Assembly: GCF_027359675.1 (NCBI RefSeq)
Contig: NZ_CP114786.1
Coordinates: 6,546,501-6,610,500, forward strand
Reading direction: 5' to 3'
DNA: 64,000 bases
From: Roseibium sp. Sym1
GTDB taxonomy: Bacteria > Pseudomonadota > Alphaproteobacteria > Rhizobiales > Stappiaceae
In this document: piece by piece, positions 51,801-60,232 of the stretch
Layout: the number at the start of each line of letters is the position of its first letter
How positions within the stretch are numbered: the stretch's first letter is position 1
Made by a program: the position numbers and the translations under genes
Notes under the pieces: generated by a model
What the model saw: only the letters and a program-made list of their open reading frames with translations
Told to the model about the DNA's origin: nothing
Databases searched by the model: none

Positions 51801-52996
51801 ATCGCGCCGAGTGCCTTTTCGACATCCTCCAGCAGATCCAGCGGATCTTCCAGGCCGATCGACAGGCGCAGCAGGCCGTCGGAAATGTCGAGTTCCGCGC
51901 GGGCTTCCTCGCCGATGGACTGGTGCGTGGTGGTCGCCGGATGGGTGATCAGGCTCTTGGCGTCACCCAGATTGTTGGAAATCTTGATGATTTCCAGCGC
52001 GTTGGTGAAGCGGAACGCCGCTTCCTTGCCGCCGTCGATCTCGAAGGCCAGCATGGTCGAGCCACCGCTCATCTGGCGCTTGGCGACGTCGGCCTGCGGG
52101 TGGTCGTCCCGGCCCGGATAGATCAGCCGGGAGACCTTCGACTGGCCTGCCAGGAAATCCGCAACCTGGCCGGCGGTCTCGGTCTGGCGCGCGACACGCA
52201 GCGGCAGGGTTTCCAGGCCTTTCAGCAGCACCCAGGCGCTGAACGGGCTCATGTGCGGGCCGGTATGCTTGATGAAGGGCATCACCTCGTCGGTGATCCA
52301 TTCCTCGTCGGACAGGACAACACCGCCGAGGCACCTGCCCTGGCCGTCAATGTGCTTGGTGGCGGAATAGATGACGACGTCCGCGCCGAATTCCAGCGGC
52401 GACTGGTAGAGCGGCGTCGCGAAAACATTGTCGACGATCAGCCGGGCACCGGCTTCCTTGGCTATCGCCGAGACAGCGGCAAGGTCGATTACCTCAAGCG
52501 TCGGGTTGGTCGGGCTTTCCAGGAACAGCGCCTTGGTGTTCGGACGGACGGCGGCCTTCCACTGGTCGATGTCGGTGCCGTCGACCAGCGTGCTTTCCAC
52601 GCCGAAGCGCGGCAGCAGGGTCTCGCAGATATAGCGGCAGGAGCCGAACAGGGCCTTGGCGGCGATGACGTGGTCGCCGGCCTTCACCGACGCCATCAGC
52701 GCCAGGTTGACCGCGGCCATGCCGCTGGCCGTGCCGCGCGCGGCCTCCGCGCCTTCCAGCGCCTTGATACGGTCCTCGAACATGGTGACCGTCGGGTTGG
52801 CATAGCGCGAATAGACGTAACCCGGATCGTCGCCGTTGAAGCGTGCCTCGGCGGCCTCGGCATCGCTGTAGGTGAAGCCCTGCGTCAGGTAGATGGTTTC
52901 CGACGTCTCACCGAAGGGCGAACGCATGGTGCCGCCATGGACCAGATTGGTTGCGGGACGCCAGTTCTTGTTTCCGGTCTTGGTGATCTCAGTCAT
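51797..52996 (-). CDS. metZ: O-succinylhomoserine sulfhydrylase
   Basis: 399 residues from the ATG at 52994-52996; the longer frame to 53110 runs through the riboswitch and is rejected. Cys/Met metabolism PLP enzyme: PLP Lys214 in SATKHIDGQGR, plus YSRYANPTVTMFEDRI and ESPTNPTLEVIDL. It makes homocysteine from O-succinylhomoserine and sulfide in methionine synthesis. MetZ-type specificity is inferred from the N-terminus and the riboswitch; closely related gamma-synthases are alternatives. A SAM-II riboswitch and a terminator lie in its leader. Confidence 0.94.
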   Translation of the reverse strand: MTEITKTGNKNWRPATNLVHGGTMRSPFGETSETIYLTQGFTYSDAEAAEARFNGDDPGYVYSRYANPTVTMFEDRIKALEGAEAARGTASGMAAVNLALMASVKAGDHVIAAKALFGSCRYICETLLPRFGVESTLVDGTDIDQWKAAVRPNTKALFLESPTNPTLEVIDLAAVSAIAKEAGARLIVDNVFATPLYQSPLEFGADVVIYSATKHIDGQGRCLGGVVLSDEEWITDEVMPFIKHTGPHMSPFSAWVLLKGLETLPLRVARQTETAGQVADFLAGQSKVSRLIYPGRDDHPQADVAKRQMSGGSTMLAFEIDGGKEAAFRFTNALEIIKISNNLGDAKSLITHPATTTHQSIGEEARAELDISDGLLRLSIGLEDPLDLLEDVEKALGAI

Positions 52997-53016
52997 CTTC
53001 TTCCATGCTCCAAACG

Positions 53017-53045
53017 CAAAAAACCCCAGCCTCAAGACCGGGGTT
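53017..53045 (-). terminator. Intrinsic terminator in the metZ leader
   Basis: On the minus strand AACCCCGGTC pairs with GGCUGGGGUU around the tetraloop UUGA (ten pairs including two G-U) and continues as UUUU. It lies between the riboswitch and the start codon, so it can stop metZ transcription when SAM is bound. Confidence 0.8.
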
Positions 53046-53051
53046 TGCACC

Positions 53052-53113
53052 TCCGGCCTTTTTAGCGACTTGTTTAACGTGGCTGCAAGCCGGCCGGCCC
53101 AAATCACCACGAA
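53052..53113 (-). promoter_or_regulatory. SAM-II riboswitch upstream of metZ
   Basis: On the minus strand the P1 arms CGUGG and CCACG enclose UGAUUUG and a GC-rich loop with GGCUUGCAG. The pseudoknot strand GUUAAACAAGUCGCUAAAAAGG follows P1 (split as GUUAAACAAGUCG, CUAAAAAGG). These match the conserved parts of the class II SAM riboswitch, which in alphaproteobacteria controls methionine genes such as metA, metX and metZ. Its 3' end lies just before an intrinsic terminator, which suggests control by transcription termination. Confidence 0.9.
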
Positions 53114-53248
53114 GTGCCCTTGTCCTACGGGATAAAGCCGCGGGGGTCAATCTTCTTTGGCGAAAACAGCTTCCCACGCGCAAAGCCGGTTGGCGCGGCG
53201 GGCCGCATCCGTTAAGGACGTTAGGAAGGATTATCGCGGGAATTCTCG

Positions 53249-54385
53249 ATGAATATGACAGTGGGGCAGGTCTTGAACGGAAGCGCATCTCTTAAGACCG
53301 AGGGCATTCTGCCCGAGCGGATCATTCACGCCATGTTCGCCGCCGGCGAAATTGCCGCGGCCGCCCCGCCGGTCGACGGCCAGGTACAGCCCGCCAGCCT
53401 CGACCTGCGCCTCGGCCGGGTGGCCTACCGCGTCAGGGCGAGTTTCCTGCCCGGACCGGCGATCAAGGTGGCGGACCGGCTCGAACAGCTCAAGCTGCAC
53501 ACGGTCGACCTGTCCGAGGGCGCCGTTCTGGAAACCGGATGCGTCTATATCGTGCCGCTGCAGGAAAGTCTCGCGCTGGCCGCCGACATTTCCGCGACCG
53601 CCAACCCGAAGAGCTCCACCGGCCGGCTCGACGTCTTTACCCGTGTCATCACCGACAACGGCCTTGCCTTCGACACCATTCCCGCCGGCTACACCGGTCC
53701 GCTCTACGCGGAAATCTCGCCGCTGACCTTCCCGATCCTGGTGCGCAGCGGTTCGCGGCTCAGCCAGATCCGCTTCCGCCGCGGCCAGTCGCTCATTCCC
53801 GATGCCACGTTGGAAGAGGTGCACAGGGCGCACACGTTGATGAGCGGCGGCAACGAGCGCATCGGCAACGGCGTGCAGCTCTCCATCGACCTGGAAGGCA
53901 CCGGCGAGGGCAGTCTGATCGGCTACCGCGCCAAGCAGCATTCCGGCCTGATCGATGTCGATGTCGTCGGCGCGCAGGACGTGCTCGATTTCTGGGAGCC
54001 GATCTACCGGCGCCAGCGCTCCGAACTGATCCTCGATCCGGATGCCTTCTACATCCTGGTCAGCCAGGAAGCGGTGCATGTGCCGCCGGACTATGCCGCC
54101 GAAATGGTGCCGTTCGACCCGCTGGTCGGCGAGTTCCGCGTCCACTATGCCGGCTTCTTCGATCCCGGCTTCGGCCATGCGGGTGCCGGTGGCGTCGGCT
54201 CGCGCGCGGTTCTTGAAGTGCGCTCTCACGACGTCCCGTTCATCGTCGAACACGGCCAGACCATTGGCCGGCTGGTCTACGAGCACATGGCCGAGCGTCC
54301 CGAGCGGCTCTATGGCGAGGGCATCGGCTCCAATTACCAGGGCCAGGCGCTGAAGCTGTCCAAGCATTTCCGGACGCCTGCCTGA
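53249..54385 (+). CDS. dcd: 2'-deoxycytidine 5'-triphosphate deaminase (long form)
   Basis: 378 residues, about twice the classical Dcd. It contains two dUTPase-like halves. In the first, QPASLDLRLGRVAYR and TANPKSSTGRLDVFTRVITD carry the conserved Ser and Arg of the nucleotide site, and DTIPAGYTGPLYAEISPLTF follows. A second, more diverged half includes FYILVSQEAVHVPPDYAAEM. It converts dCTP to dUTP for thymidylate synthesis. It starts close to the metZ leader on the opposite strand, so the promoters overlap. The yigZ-like gene follows seven bases after its stop. Confidence 0.93.
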   Translation: MNMTVGQVLNGSASLKTEGILPERIIHAMFAAGEIAAAAPPVDGQVQPASLDLRLGRVAYRVRASFLPGPAIKVADRLEQLKLHTVDLSEGAVLETGCVYIVPLQESLALAADISATANPKSSTGRLDVFTRVITDNGLAFDTIPAGYTGPLYAEISPLTFPILVRSGSRLSQIRFRRGQSLIPDATLEEVHRAHTLMSGGNERIGNGVQLSIDLEGTGEGSLIGYRAKQHSGLIDVDVVGAQDVLDFWEPIYRRQRSELILDPDAFYILVSQEAVHVPPDYAAEMVPFDPLVGEFRVHYAGFFDPGFGHAGAGGVGSRAVLEVRSHDVPFIVEHGQTIGRLVYEHMAERPERLYGEGIGSNYQGQALKLSKHFRTPA

Positions 54386-54392
54386 TCCGGAC

Positions 54393-54941
54393 ATGGCCCT
54401 GAAAACCGTCACCCGCGAATATGAAGGCTTCCTGGAAGACAGGAAGTCACGCTTCCTGGCGCATCTGGTCCCGGTGGACGACTTCGACCGGCGTCTCGAG
54501 GAATTGCGCAAGGAACACAGGAAAGCGGCCCATATCGTCACCGCGCACCGGCGCCTGCTGGAGGACGACCGCATCGAGGAAAGCGGCAAGGATGACGGCG
54601 AACCGGCCGGCACCTCCGGCATGCCGACCCTCCGGGTCCTGCAGGGCGCGGAGCTGATCAATTGCGCGGTGCTGATCGTGCGCTATTTCGGCGGCACCAA
54701 GCTCGGCGGCGGCGGCCTCGCCCGCGCCTATTCCGGCGCCGCCCAGGATGCCATCAACAACGCCAGGCTGGTGCCGTTCCGGAAGATCCTGACCCGGACC
54801 GTCAGCGCGGACTTCGCCTCAAGCTCGGACCTGGAAGGACGGATCGAAAGCCTCGGCTTGACGGTGCTTGCGCGCGACTACACCGAAGACGGCGTGACGC
54901 TGACGGTGGAGGGGCCGGACGAGGTGCTGGCGAAGCTTTAA
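54393..54941 (+). CDS. yigZ: YigZ/IMPACT-family protein
   Basis: 182 residues. The IMPACT N-domain holds the family signature DDGEPAGTSGMPTLRVLQG and VLIVRYFGGTKLGGGGLARAY. A ferredoxin-like C-domain (about 115-180) closes the protein. Eukaryotic IMPACT proteins affect translation control; bacterial YigZ function is not settled. Cytosolic. Directly downstream of dcd, seven bases apart, so co-transcribed. Confidence 0.94.
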   Translation: MALKTVTREYEGFLEDRKSRFLAHLVPVDDFDRRLEELRKEHRKAAHIVTAHRRLLEDDRIEESGKDDGEPAGTSGMPTLRVLQGAELINCAVLIVRYFGGTKLGGGGLARAYSGAAQDAINNARLVPFRKILTRTVSADFASSSDLEGRIESLGLTVLARDYTEDGVTLTVEGPDEVLAKL

Positions 54942-55350
54942 GCCGGCCCACCATTTGTTCCGTCTTGTTGAACACGCTCCGTCGTCGTCCCATGGCTCGA
55001 CCATGGGCCTGCCTTCGACGGGATCGGGGGACCCATGCCGTTGCGTATCCCAAACCAATGCGATTGCTGTTGGCCACTGTCACGGCATGGATTGCCGGAT
55101 CAAGTCCGGCAATGACGAAGATTGAGGGGTTTGAGTGCGGGGCCACTCCTTCGAGACAGCGCTGACGCGCTTCCTCAGGATGACGCAGAAGGAATGGCAC
55201 AATCACAGGGGCGCAACACATTCTGCGTCATCCTGAGGAGCCGCGCAGCGGCGTCTCGAAGGATCGGCCACATTCTCAACGGCCCTCACAAAACGCCGCG
55301 GCTTGGCGAGGGGTTTGTCGTAAAACGGCCAAGACCGAGATACAAGCGCC
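54942..55350. other. 409-bp repeat-rich gap
   Basis: Between convergent yigZ and ion-channel genes. It holds both arms of a family B repeat (55145-55266) and a small hairpin, GATTGCCGGATCAAGTCCGG, at about 55091-55110. No gene was seen. Confidence 0.6.
55145..55266. repeat. Paired hairpin repeat, family B
   Basis: Arm 1 at 55145-55188 (CCTTCGAGACAGCGCTGACG to CTCAGGATGACGCAG) and arm 2 at 55223-55266 (CTGCGTCATCCTGAGGAGCC to CGTCTCGAAGGATCG) are near-complements with 34 bases between. The same unit types as at 22173 and 40684. Confidence 0.75.
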
Positions 55351-56151
55351 TCACGCCCTCTGGCCGCCGACCTCCGCCTTCAGCTGCCGCAGCTCCGCCC
55401 GGAGCGCCTTGACCTCTTCCAGGATCAGTCCGGTGTCGTCGTGGATCGCCTGGCGGTTGGCGTCGGCTTCCGCGTCATGCTCCTCCTGCATCGCCGAGAC
55501 GATGATACCGATGAAGAGGTTCAGCACCGTGAAGGCCGTGCACAGGATGAAAGGCACGAAGAACAGCCAGGCCAGAGGATAAGCCTCCATCACCGGCCGG
55601 ACGATGCCCATGGACCAGCTTTCCAGGGTCATGATCTGGAACAGGGTGTAGAGCGAGGCGCCAAGGTCGCCGAACCATTCGGGAAAGGCCGCGCCGAAGA
55701 GCTTGGTCGCCATGACGGCGAAGACATAGAAGACCAGCGCCATCAGCACCACGATCGAGCCCATGCCCGGCAGGGCGGCGATCAGCCCGCCGATGACGCG
55801 CCGGAGTGACGGCACCACCGAGATGAGGCGCAGAACACGCAAGATCCTGAGCGAGCGCAGCACGGAGAGATTGCCGGTCGCCGGCATCAGCGAGATCGCG
55901 ACGATCAGGAAGTCGAACACGCTCCAGGGATCGCGGAAGAATCTCGGGCCGTGGGCATAGAGCCGCAGCACCAGTTCGACCACGAAGATGCCCAGGATGG
56001 TTCGGTCGACCAGCACCAGGAAACCGCCCATGTCGGCCATCACCGACGGACTGGTCTCCAGCCCGAGCGTCACCGCGTTCAGGACAATGATCCCGATGAT
56101 GACAAGTTCCCAATTGCGCGAGGTGACCAGCGCCTTGACCTGATTCCGCAT
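55351..56151 (-). CDS. Voltage-gated sodium channel (BacNav/NaChBac type)
   Basis: 266 residues with six membrane helices. S4 carries four Arg spaced by three (Arg99, 102, 105, 108 in VLRSLRILRVLRLI). The pore helix and selectivity filter read TLESWS (175-180), the bacterial sodium-channel filter, followed by S6 (FTVLNLFIGIIVSAMQEEHD). A C-terminal coiled coil (about 235-262, ILEEVKALRAELRQLKAEV) matches the tetramer-forming tail of the family. Such channels let Na+ enter on depolarisation and occur in marine bacteria and in species with Na+-driven motility. It faces the yigZ gene across a repeat-rich gap. Confidence 0.95.
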   Translation of the reverse strand: MRNQVKALVTSRNWELVIIGIIVLNAVTLGLETSPSVMADMGGFLVLVDRTILGIFVVELVLRLYAHGPRFFRDPWSVFDFLIVAISLMPATGNLSVLRSLRILRVLRLISVVPSLRRVIGGLIAALPGMGSIVVLMALVFYVFAVMATKLFGAAFPEWFGDLGASLYTLFQIMTLESWSMGIVRPVMEAYPLAWLFFVPFILCTAFTVLNLFIGIIVSAMQEEHDAEADANRQAIHDDTGLILEEVKALRAELRQLKAEVGGQRA

Positions 56152-56315
56152 GTATCTGACCCGATTGTCCTGCCAAACGCACGGCTTCGCGCCGCGCCGG
56201 GCGGAACATGGCGATTTTAATGCCGCAGTGCAAGATCAGGAGGAACGGGAAAAGCGGCTTTCCCGCAGACAAGCCAGCTTGACAGCTTCGGCGCTTCGGC
56301 GCAGAAAGCTTGAAC

Positions 56316-56408
56316 GGTCCGGCACGGACCATAAGCGGGTGTAGCTCAATGGTAGAGCAGAAGCTTCCCAAGCTTAAGACGGGGGTTCGATTCCCCTCAC
56401 CCGCTCCA
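56316..56408. repeat. 93-bp direct repeat, left copy (contains intact tRNA-Gly)
   Basis: It begins with the hairpin GGTCCGGCACGGACCA and runs through the tRNA to CCA. The right copy is at 59943-60035, with a few differences confined to the stretch before the tRNA, the acceptor stem and one T-arm base. The 3.63-kb period encloses the autotransporter gene. Confidence 0.85.
56335..56408 (+). tRNA. tRNA-Gly (anticodon CCC)
   Basis: A 74-base cloverleaf with encoded CCA. Acceptor arms GCGGGTG and CACCCGC pair perfectly, the D-arm has GCTC...GAGC, the anticodon loop is TTCCCAA (anticodon CCC), and the T-arm is GGGGG-TTCGATT-CCCCT. It reads the glycine codon GGG. A 93-bp block including this gene and 16 bp of upstream flank is repeated at 59943-60035, where the acceptor stem is damaged. 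Confidence 0.95.
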
Positions 56409-56433
56409 GACGCTTTCCCCGTTCAAATAGCCT

Positions 56434-59400
56434 TTAAAACCGGAATGTCAGATTGGCCTTGACGTCGTGCAGGTTGCTGTCGCCGGAGAGATAGCCGTCA
56501 TAAGCAACGCCGAGCGTGGCGTTCTCTGTCAGGTCGAGATCCAGCCCGGCATCGATGGTCAGGACGTCGCGCGCGATGGGGGCGCCCCAGACCGAAAAAT
56601 CCGCACCGCCGGCGAAACTGTTTTGAACCGAGGGATTCAGGGCACCGAAGGCGTGCTGCCAACCGAGGCCACCATGGACCTTCAGGACCGCCTGACCGAG
56701 ATCGAAGCTGCCGCCTGCACGCAGGCCGAGGGTGGAGAATGTGGCCGAGGAATTGGCGGCGTTGACCGTCAGGGCGGCGGCGCCGCCGCTTTCGGTGAAG
56801 CCGTCCGTGTGCAGATTGACATGGGCCAGGCCGGCAAAGGGCTCGAGCGCATAGGCGCCGAGAGCAACCTCGTAGCCGGCTTCGGCGAAGGCCTGGAGGG
56901 TTCGGCCGGTATAGTCCGCCGACAGGCTGTCGGAGAAGTTGCCGACCGTGACGCTGCGGTTGGTGTCGATGCCGTGCCAGGCGTAGGAGCCGCCGAACCG
57001 CAGGGCGAGTGCGTTGACGTGGGTGGAGCCGTAAAGTCCGAAGAGATAGCTGTCCACCGTCGACGAGGACGCGCGCGCATTCACATCGACCGATGCCCTC
57101 TGGTATCCGCCCATCAGGCCGAGATGGACGGCTTCGCCCAGAACGCCGTCGGCGCCGGCCAGGAAGCCGCCCGACGAACTGGAGACGCCCGCCGTGTTCC
57201 CCGTTGCGGACCAGTCCCCGAAACCGCCGAGCGCGGTGATCCAGAGCGCGCTGCCCGCTGCGGAAAAGCTGTCCCCGTAGGTGGCGGTCTGCGCCGTGCC
57301 GCCGCCCGGTTCCACGTCGATCGTGCCGAGCCGGGTCATGACGCCCCGGCTCCGATCATAGGCGGCGTTGCGCAGGAAGCGAGCGTCCTCGATCAGAACC
57401 GTCGAGAGGGACGCGTGGATTTCGCCCGACAGGTCGTCATAGGCCGCGCGCGCACCTGAAGCGCTTTGCGAGATGACCGCCGCGTACAGGCTGGACCCGG
57501 TGTCGATATCCTCGAGGGCGGAGGCCGTTTTCAGCTGGTTGAGGGTCTGGGCGGCGCTTGTCAGGTCCGCGTCGTTGCGGGTCAGCGTCAGGTAGACATT
57601 CAGCGTGTCGTAGCTGAGCGCCCCGTCCAGGAAGGCAAAGTTCTCATTAAGCGTGCCGAAGGTCCCGGTGATGCCCCCCGCCGCGGTCAGGATGGTGTAG
57701 GTCGATACGGCCGCATAGCTGGAGCCGTCGTCCGTGCCGTTTTCGGCAAGCACGGTGACGGAGGCGCCGCTGTCAAGCGTCGCGGTTCCCGATGCGGAAA
57801 TCAGATCGTTGTTCGTACCCGCCGTGGTGCCGCCGTCATTGACCTCGACCTCGTAGTCCGAGCCGCTCGCGAAAGAGACATTGCCGGAGACGGTCGTCGT
57901 GCCGATGGAATTGCCCGGCGCGAAGGTACCGCCGGACTGAACGCTGACGGACCCGACCGTGCCGGTTCCCTGAAGCCTGCCGCCGCTGACGGTCACATCA
58001 CTGGCAATGCTGCCATTGACCGCGAGGATGCCGGCCTGGATATCGGTTGCCCCGGTATGGGTGCTCGTTCCGGAGAGCGTCAGTGTTCCGGAGCCGGTCT
58101 TGGTGAGTCCGAGCGTCCCCGAGCCGTCCTCGAGGCTTCCGGAGAAGGTGGTGGAGCTGTTGTCACCGCCCGTCGTCAGCGTGGCACTGCCCGCCGTGCT
58201 GGTGGTGACCGTTCCCGCACCGGCAAGGGAACCGATCGCGTTGGAAAAACCGGCGAGATCAAGGGTCGCGCCTGACGCCACTGTGACTGCCGAATTGCTG
58301 CCGAAGGCGGAAGTGGAACCTGCCTGGAGCGTGCCCGCGCTGACAGCGGTTGCGCCTGTGTAGGTGTTCGTGCCGGAAAGCGTCAGCGTGCCGGAGCCCG
58401 ATTTTGTCAGGCCGCCGGATCCGCTGACGGTTCCCGACAGGGTCGCGGTGTTGCCGTTGGTATCAACCGTTCCGCCGGCGCTGCCAAGGCTTGCGTCCGT
58501 GTCGAAATCAAGACCCGTACCGTTGACCAGCAGCGTGCCGCCCGTGAAGTCGGCAGACGTTCCCGTGCAGCGGAGCGCCGCACCGGCGTTGGCGACAAAA
58601 GTGTTGCCGCTCGCCAACAGGGTGTCGCCGTAGCCACAGATGCTCGGGTGCAGGGGCGAGTCTCCGGTACCGACCGATGCGATGGATGTCAGAAAACCGG
58701 TTGAAGAATCGATGCTGTAGGCGGTGATCTGGTCACCAGCGCCCTGAGAACTAACATAAAGGTAGGCCCCATCGGGCGACACAGCGACACCGTTGGTCGA
58801 GGGCCCCACTGTATAGATCGCCACTGATGTGTTCGTTGCCGCATCGATGACAGTGAGGTTTCCGCTCGACCGGTTGGCGACGTACACAAAGCTTCCATCC
58901 GGGCTCGTCGTGACACCGTCGGGCCCGAGACCGTTTGTGGCGCCGAAGCTCAGGCTGAGGGTTGCGGTCACGGTGTTCGTTGCCGTGTCGATGACCGAGA
59001 CAGTGTCATCAGAAAAATTGCTCACATAGACCTTGGATCCATCGGGACTCACGGCCACCCCGAGCGGCTGATCGCCGACGGAAATGCTTGTCGTGACAGT
59101 GTTCGTGGCCGTGTCGATCACATTTACCTGGTCCTTGAACTGGTCGACGACATAGAGCGTCGAGCCGTCCGGGCTTATCTCCAGATCCCTGTTGCCGCTT
59201 CCGGCACCCGTGTCGATGCTTGTGCCGGCCGTGAGCAGACCCGTGACCGGATCGGCGGTAAAGGTCGTCACCTCGCCATTGCCATTCGCCGTGTAGAAGG
59301 TCATCCCGTCCGGACTGGCGACCATGCCGGACGGCTGGGTTCCCGCGGCAATCGTCTGGACAACCGTCTGCGTCGCCGTATCGATGACGCTGATCGTGTT

Positions 59401-59646
59401 GGACGACCTTGCGGCCACATAGGCGAAGGCCTGGTCCGGACGGACATAATTGAAGAGCAGCGTAAACCCGAGGCTGCCGATCGTGGTGGTCGCCGACAGT
59501 GTTCCGTCGTTCTGGGTCGTATAGACGCCGACCGTGTTGTCGTTGAAATTCGGAGAATAGACGAGCAGACCTTCCTGCGCCTGAGCTCCCGCAGCTGCCA
59601 GTCCGGCTATCGTGGTGGTCAACAGGAGCAGGGAAAAATGTCGCAT
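56434..59646 (-). CDS. Autotransporter with N-terminal YVTN beta-propeller passenger
   Basis: 1070 residues. Signal peptide (MRHFSLLLLTTTIAGLAAAG AQA). The first passenger section (about 25-350) is a seven-bladed-propeller-like set of YVTN repeats (e.g. GVAVSPDGSKVYVSNFSDD, VSVIDTATNTVTATLSL). Next comes a Gly/Ser/Thr-rich region with autotransporter-associated repeats (TLSGTNTYTGATAVSAGTLQ, then LTKTGSGTLTLSGTSTHTGA, about 405-600). A linker leads to a 12-stranded beta-barrel domain (about 800-1070) ending in the outer-membrane signal Phe (NLTFRF). Type V secretion with the passenger outside the cell is expected. A propeller on an autotransporter is uncommon, and the target or adhesin role is unknown. 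It lies between two tRNA-Gly copies and is likely a recent acquisition. Confidence 0.9.
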   Translation of the reverse strand: MRHFSLLLLTTTIAGLAAAGAQAQEGLLVYSPNFNDNTVGVYTTQNDGTLSATTTIGSLGFTLLFNYVRPDQAFAYVAARSSNTISVIDTATQTVVQTIAAGTQPSGMVASPDGMTFYTANGNGEVTTFTADPVTGLLTAGTSIDTGAGSGNRDLEISPDGSTLYVVDQFKDQVNVIDTATNTVTTSISVGDQPLGVAVSPDGSKVYVSNFSDDTVSVIDTATNTVTATLSLSFGATNGLGPDGVTTSPDGSFVYVANRSSGNLTVIDAATNTSVAIYTVGPSTNGVAVSPDGAYLYVSSQGAGDQITAYSIDSSTGFLTSIASVGTGDSPLHPSICGYGDTLLASGNTFVANAGAALRCTGTSADFTGGTLLVNGTGLDFDTDASLGSAGGTVDTNGNTATLSGTVSGSGGLTKSGSGTLTLSGTNTYTGATAVSAGTLQAGSTSAFGSNSAVTVASGATLDLAGFSNAIGSLAGAGTVTTSTAGSATLTTGGDNSSTTFSGSLEDGSGTLGLTKTGSGTLTLSGTSTHTGATDIQAGILAVNGSIASDVTVSGGRLQGTGTVGSVSVQSGGTFAPGNSIGTTTVSGNVSFASGSDYEVEVNDGGTTAGTNNDLISASGTATLDSGASVTVLAENGTDDGSSYAAVSTYTILTAAGGITGTFGTLNENFAFLDGALSYDTLNVYLTLTRNDADLTSAAQTLNQLKTASALEDIDTGSSLYAAVISQSASGARAAYDDLSGEIHASLSTVLIEDARFLRNAAYDRSRGVMTRLGTIDVEPGGGTAQTATYGDSFSAAGSALWITALGGFGDWSATGNTAGVSSSSGGFLAGADGVLGEAVHLGLMGGYQRASVDVNARASSSTVDSYLFGLYGSTHVNALALRFGGSYAWHGIDTNRSVTVGNFSDSLSADYTGRTLQAFAEAGYEVALGAYALEPFAGLAHVNLHTDGFTESGGAAALTVNAANSSATFSTLGLRAGGSFDLGQAVLKVHGGLGWQHAFGALNPSVQNSFAGGADFSVWGAPIARDVLTIDAGLDLDLTENATLGVAYDGYLSGDSNLHDVKANLTFRF

Positions 59647-59942
59647 CTGATCTTTCGGAGCTCGCGATTCAAAGGCGGGATAGCGCTCTTTGCGCGAACG
59701 ATCAGGAAACCGGCCCCGCGCCTCTTCGTTGCACAGCCTAGCATCAATTTCGAACCAAACGGAAGGAAATCACGACACCCACCCGAACCGCAGCAAGTCT
59801 ATCAACATGAATTCCCAAGAAGAAACGACGTGGGACGCGCCGGCAATGCATACATAATCTTCAGGATGCGCTTGCCAAAACTGCGCACGTCAAGACCTGC
59901 AGATGAGCTCTGTACGCCCGGAAAGAAGGCAGACACCACACT

Positions 59943-60035
59943 GGTCCGGCACGGACCAAAAACGTGTGTAGCTCAATGGTAGAGCAGAAGCTTCCCAAGC
60001 TTAAGACGGGGGTTCGATCCCCCTCGCCCGCTCCA
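59943..60035. repeat. 93-bp direct repeat, right copy (contains degenerate tRNA-Gly)
   Basis: Same order as the left copy: hairpin GGTCCGGCACGGACCA, a short variable stretch, then the tRNA to CCA. A T-run follows immediately. Differences lie in the bases before the tRNA, the acceptor stem and one T-loop base. Confidence 0.85.
59962..60035 (+). pseudogene. Degenerate tRNA-Gly (CCC) copy
   Basis: Body identical to the intact gene from the D-arm to the T-stem. The acceptor reads ACGTGTG against CGCCCGC, with mismatches at pairs 1 (A-C) and 4 (T-C) and a wobble at pair 6. Anticodon CCC and the encoded CCA are kept. It is probably non-functional or weakly charged as a glycine tRNA, but might still be transcribed. 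Confidence 0.75.
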
Positions 60036-60232
60036 TTTTTTCACTTACGCAAATTCAGAAACGAGAAATCCGCTAAATGAACAGTGGATTTTTGAGCCAA
60101 TTCTATTCCAGTGCCGCAATTTGCAACACAATACCAAGGGGATTCAAGTCCATATCCAACGATAGATACCACAGAACTAATTTTTCATTTTTAGATTTAA
60201 ATGGTTCCACCTAATTAATCTAAAACTATTCG

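Noticed and set aside
52997..53110. N-terminal extension of the metZ frame
   Set aside because: It would translate the riboswitch and terminator; the family start is at 52996.
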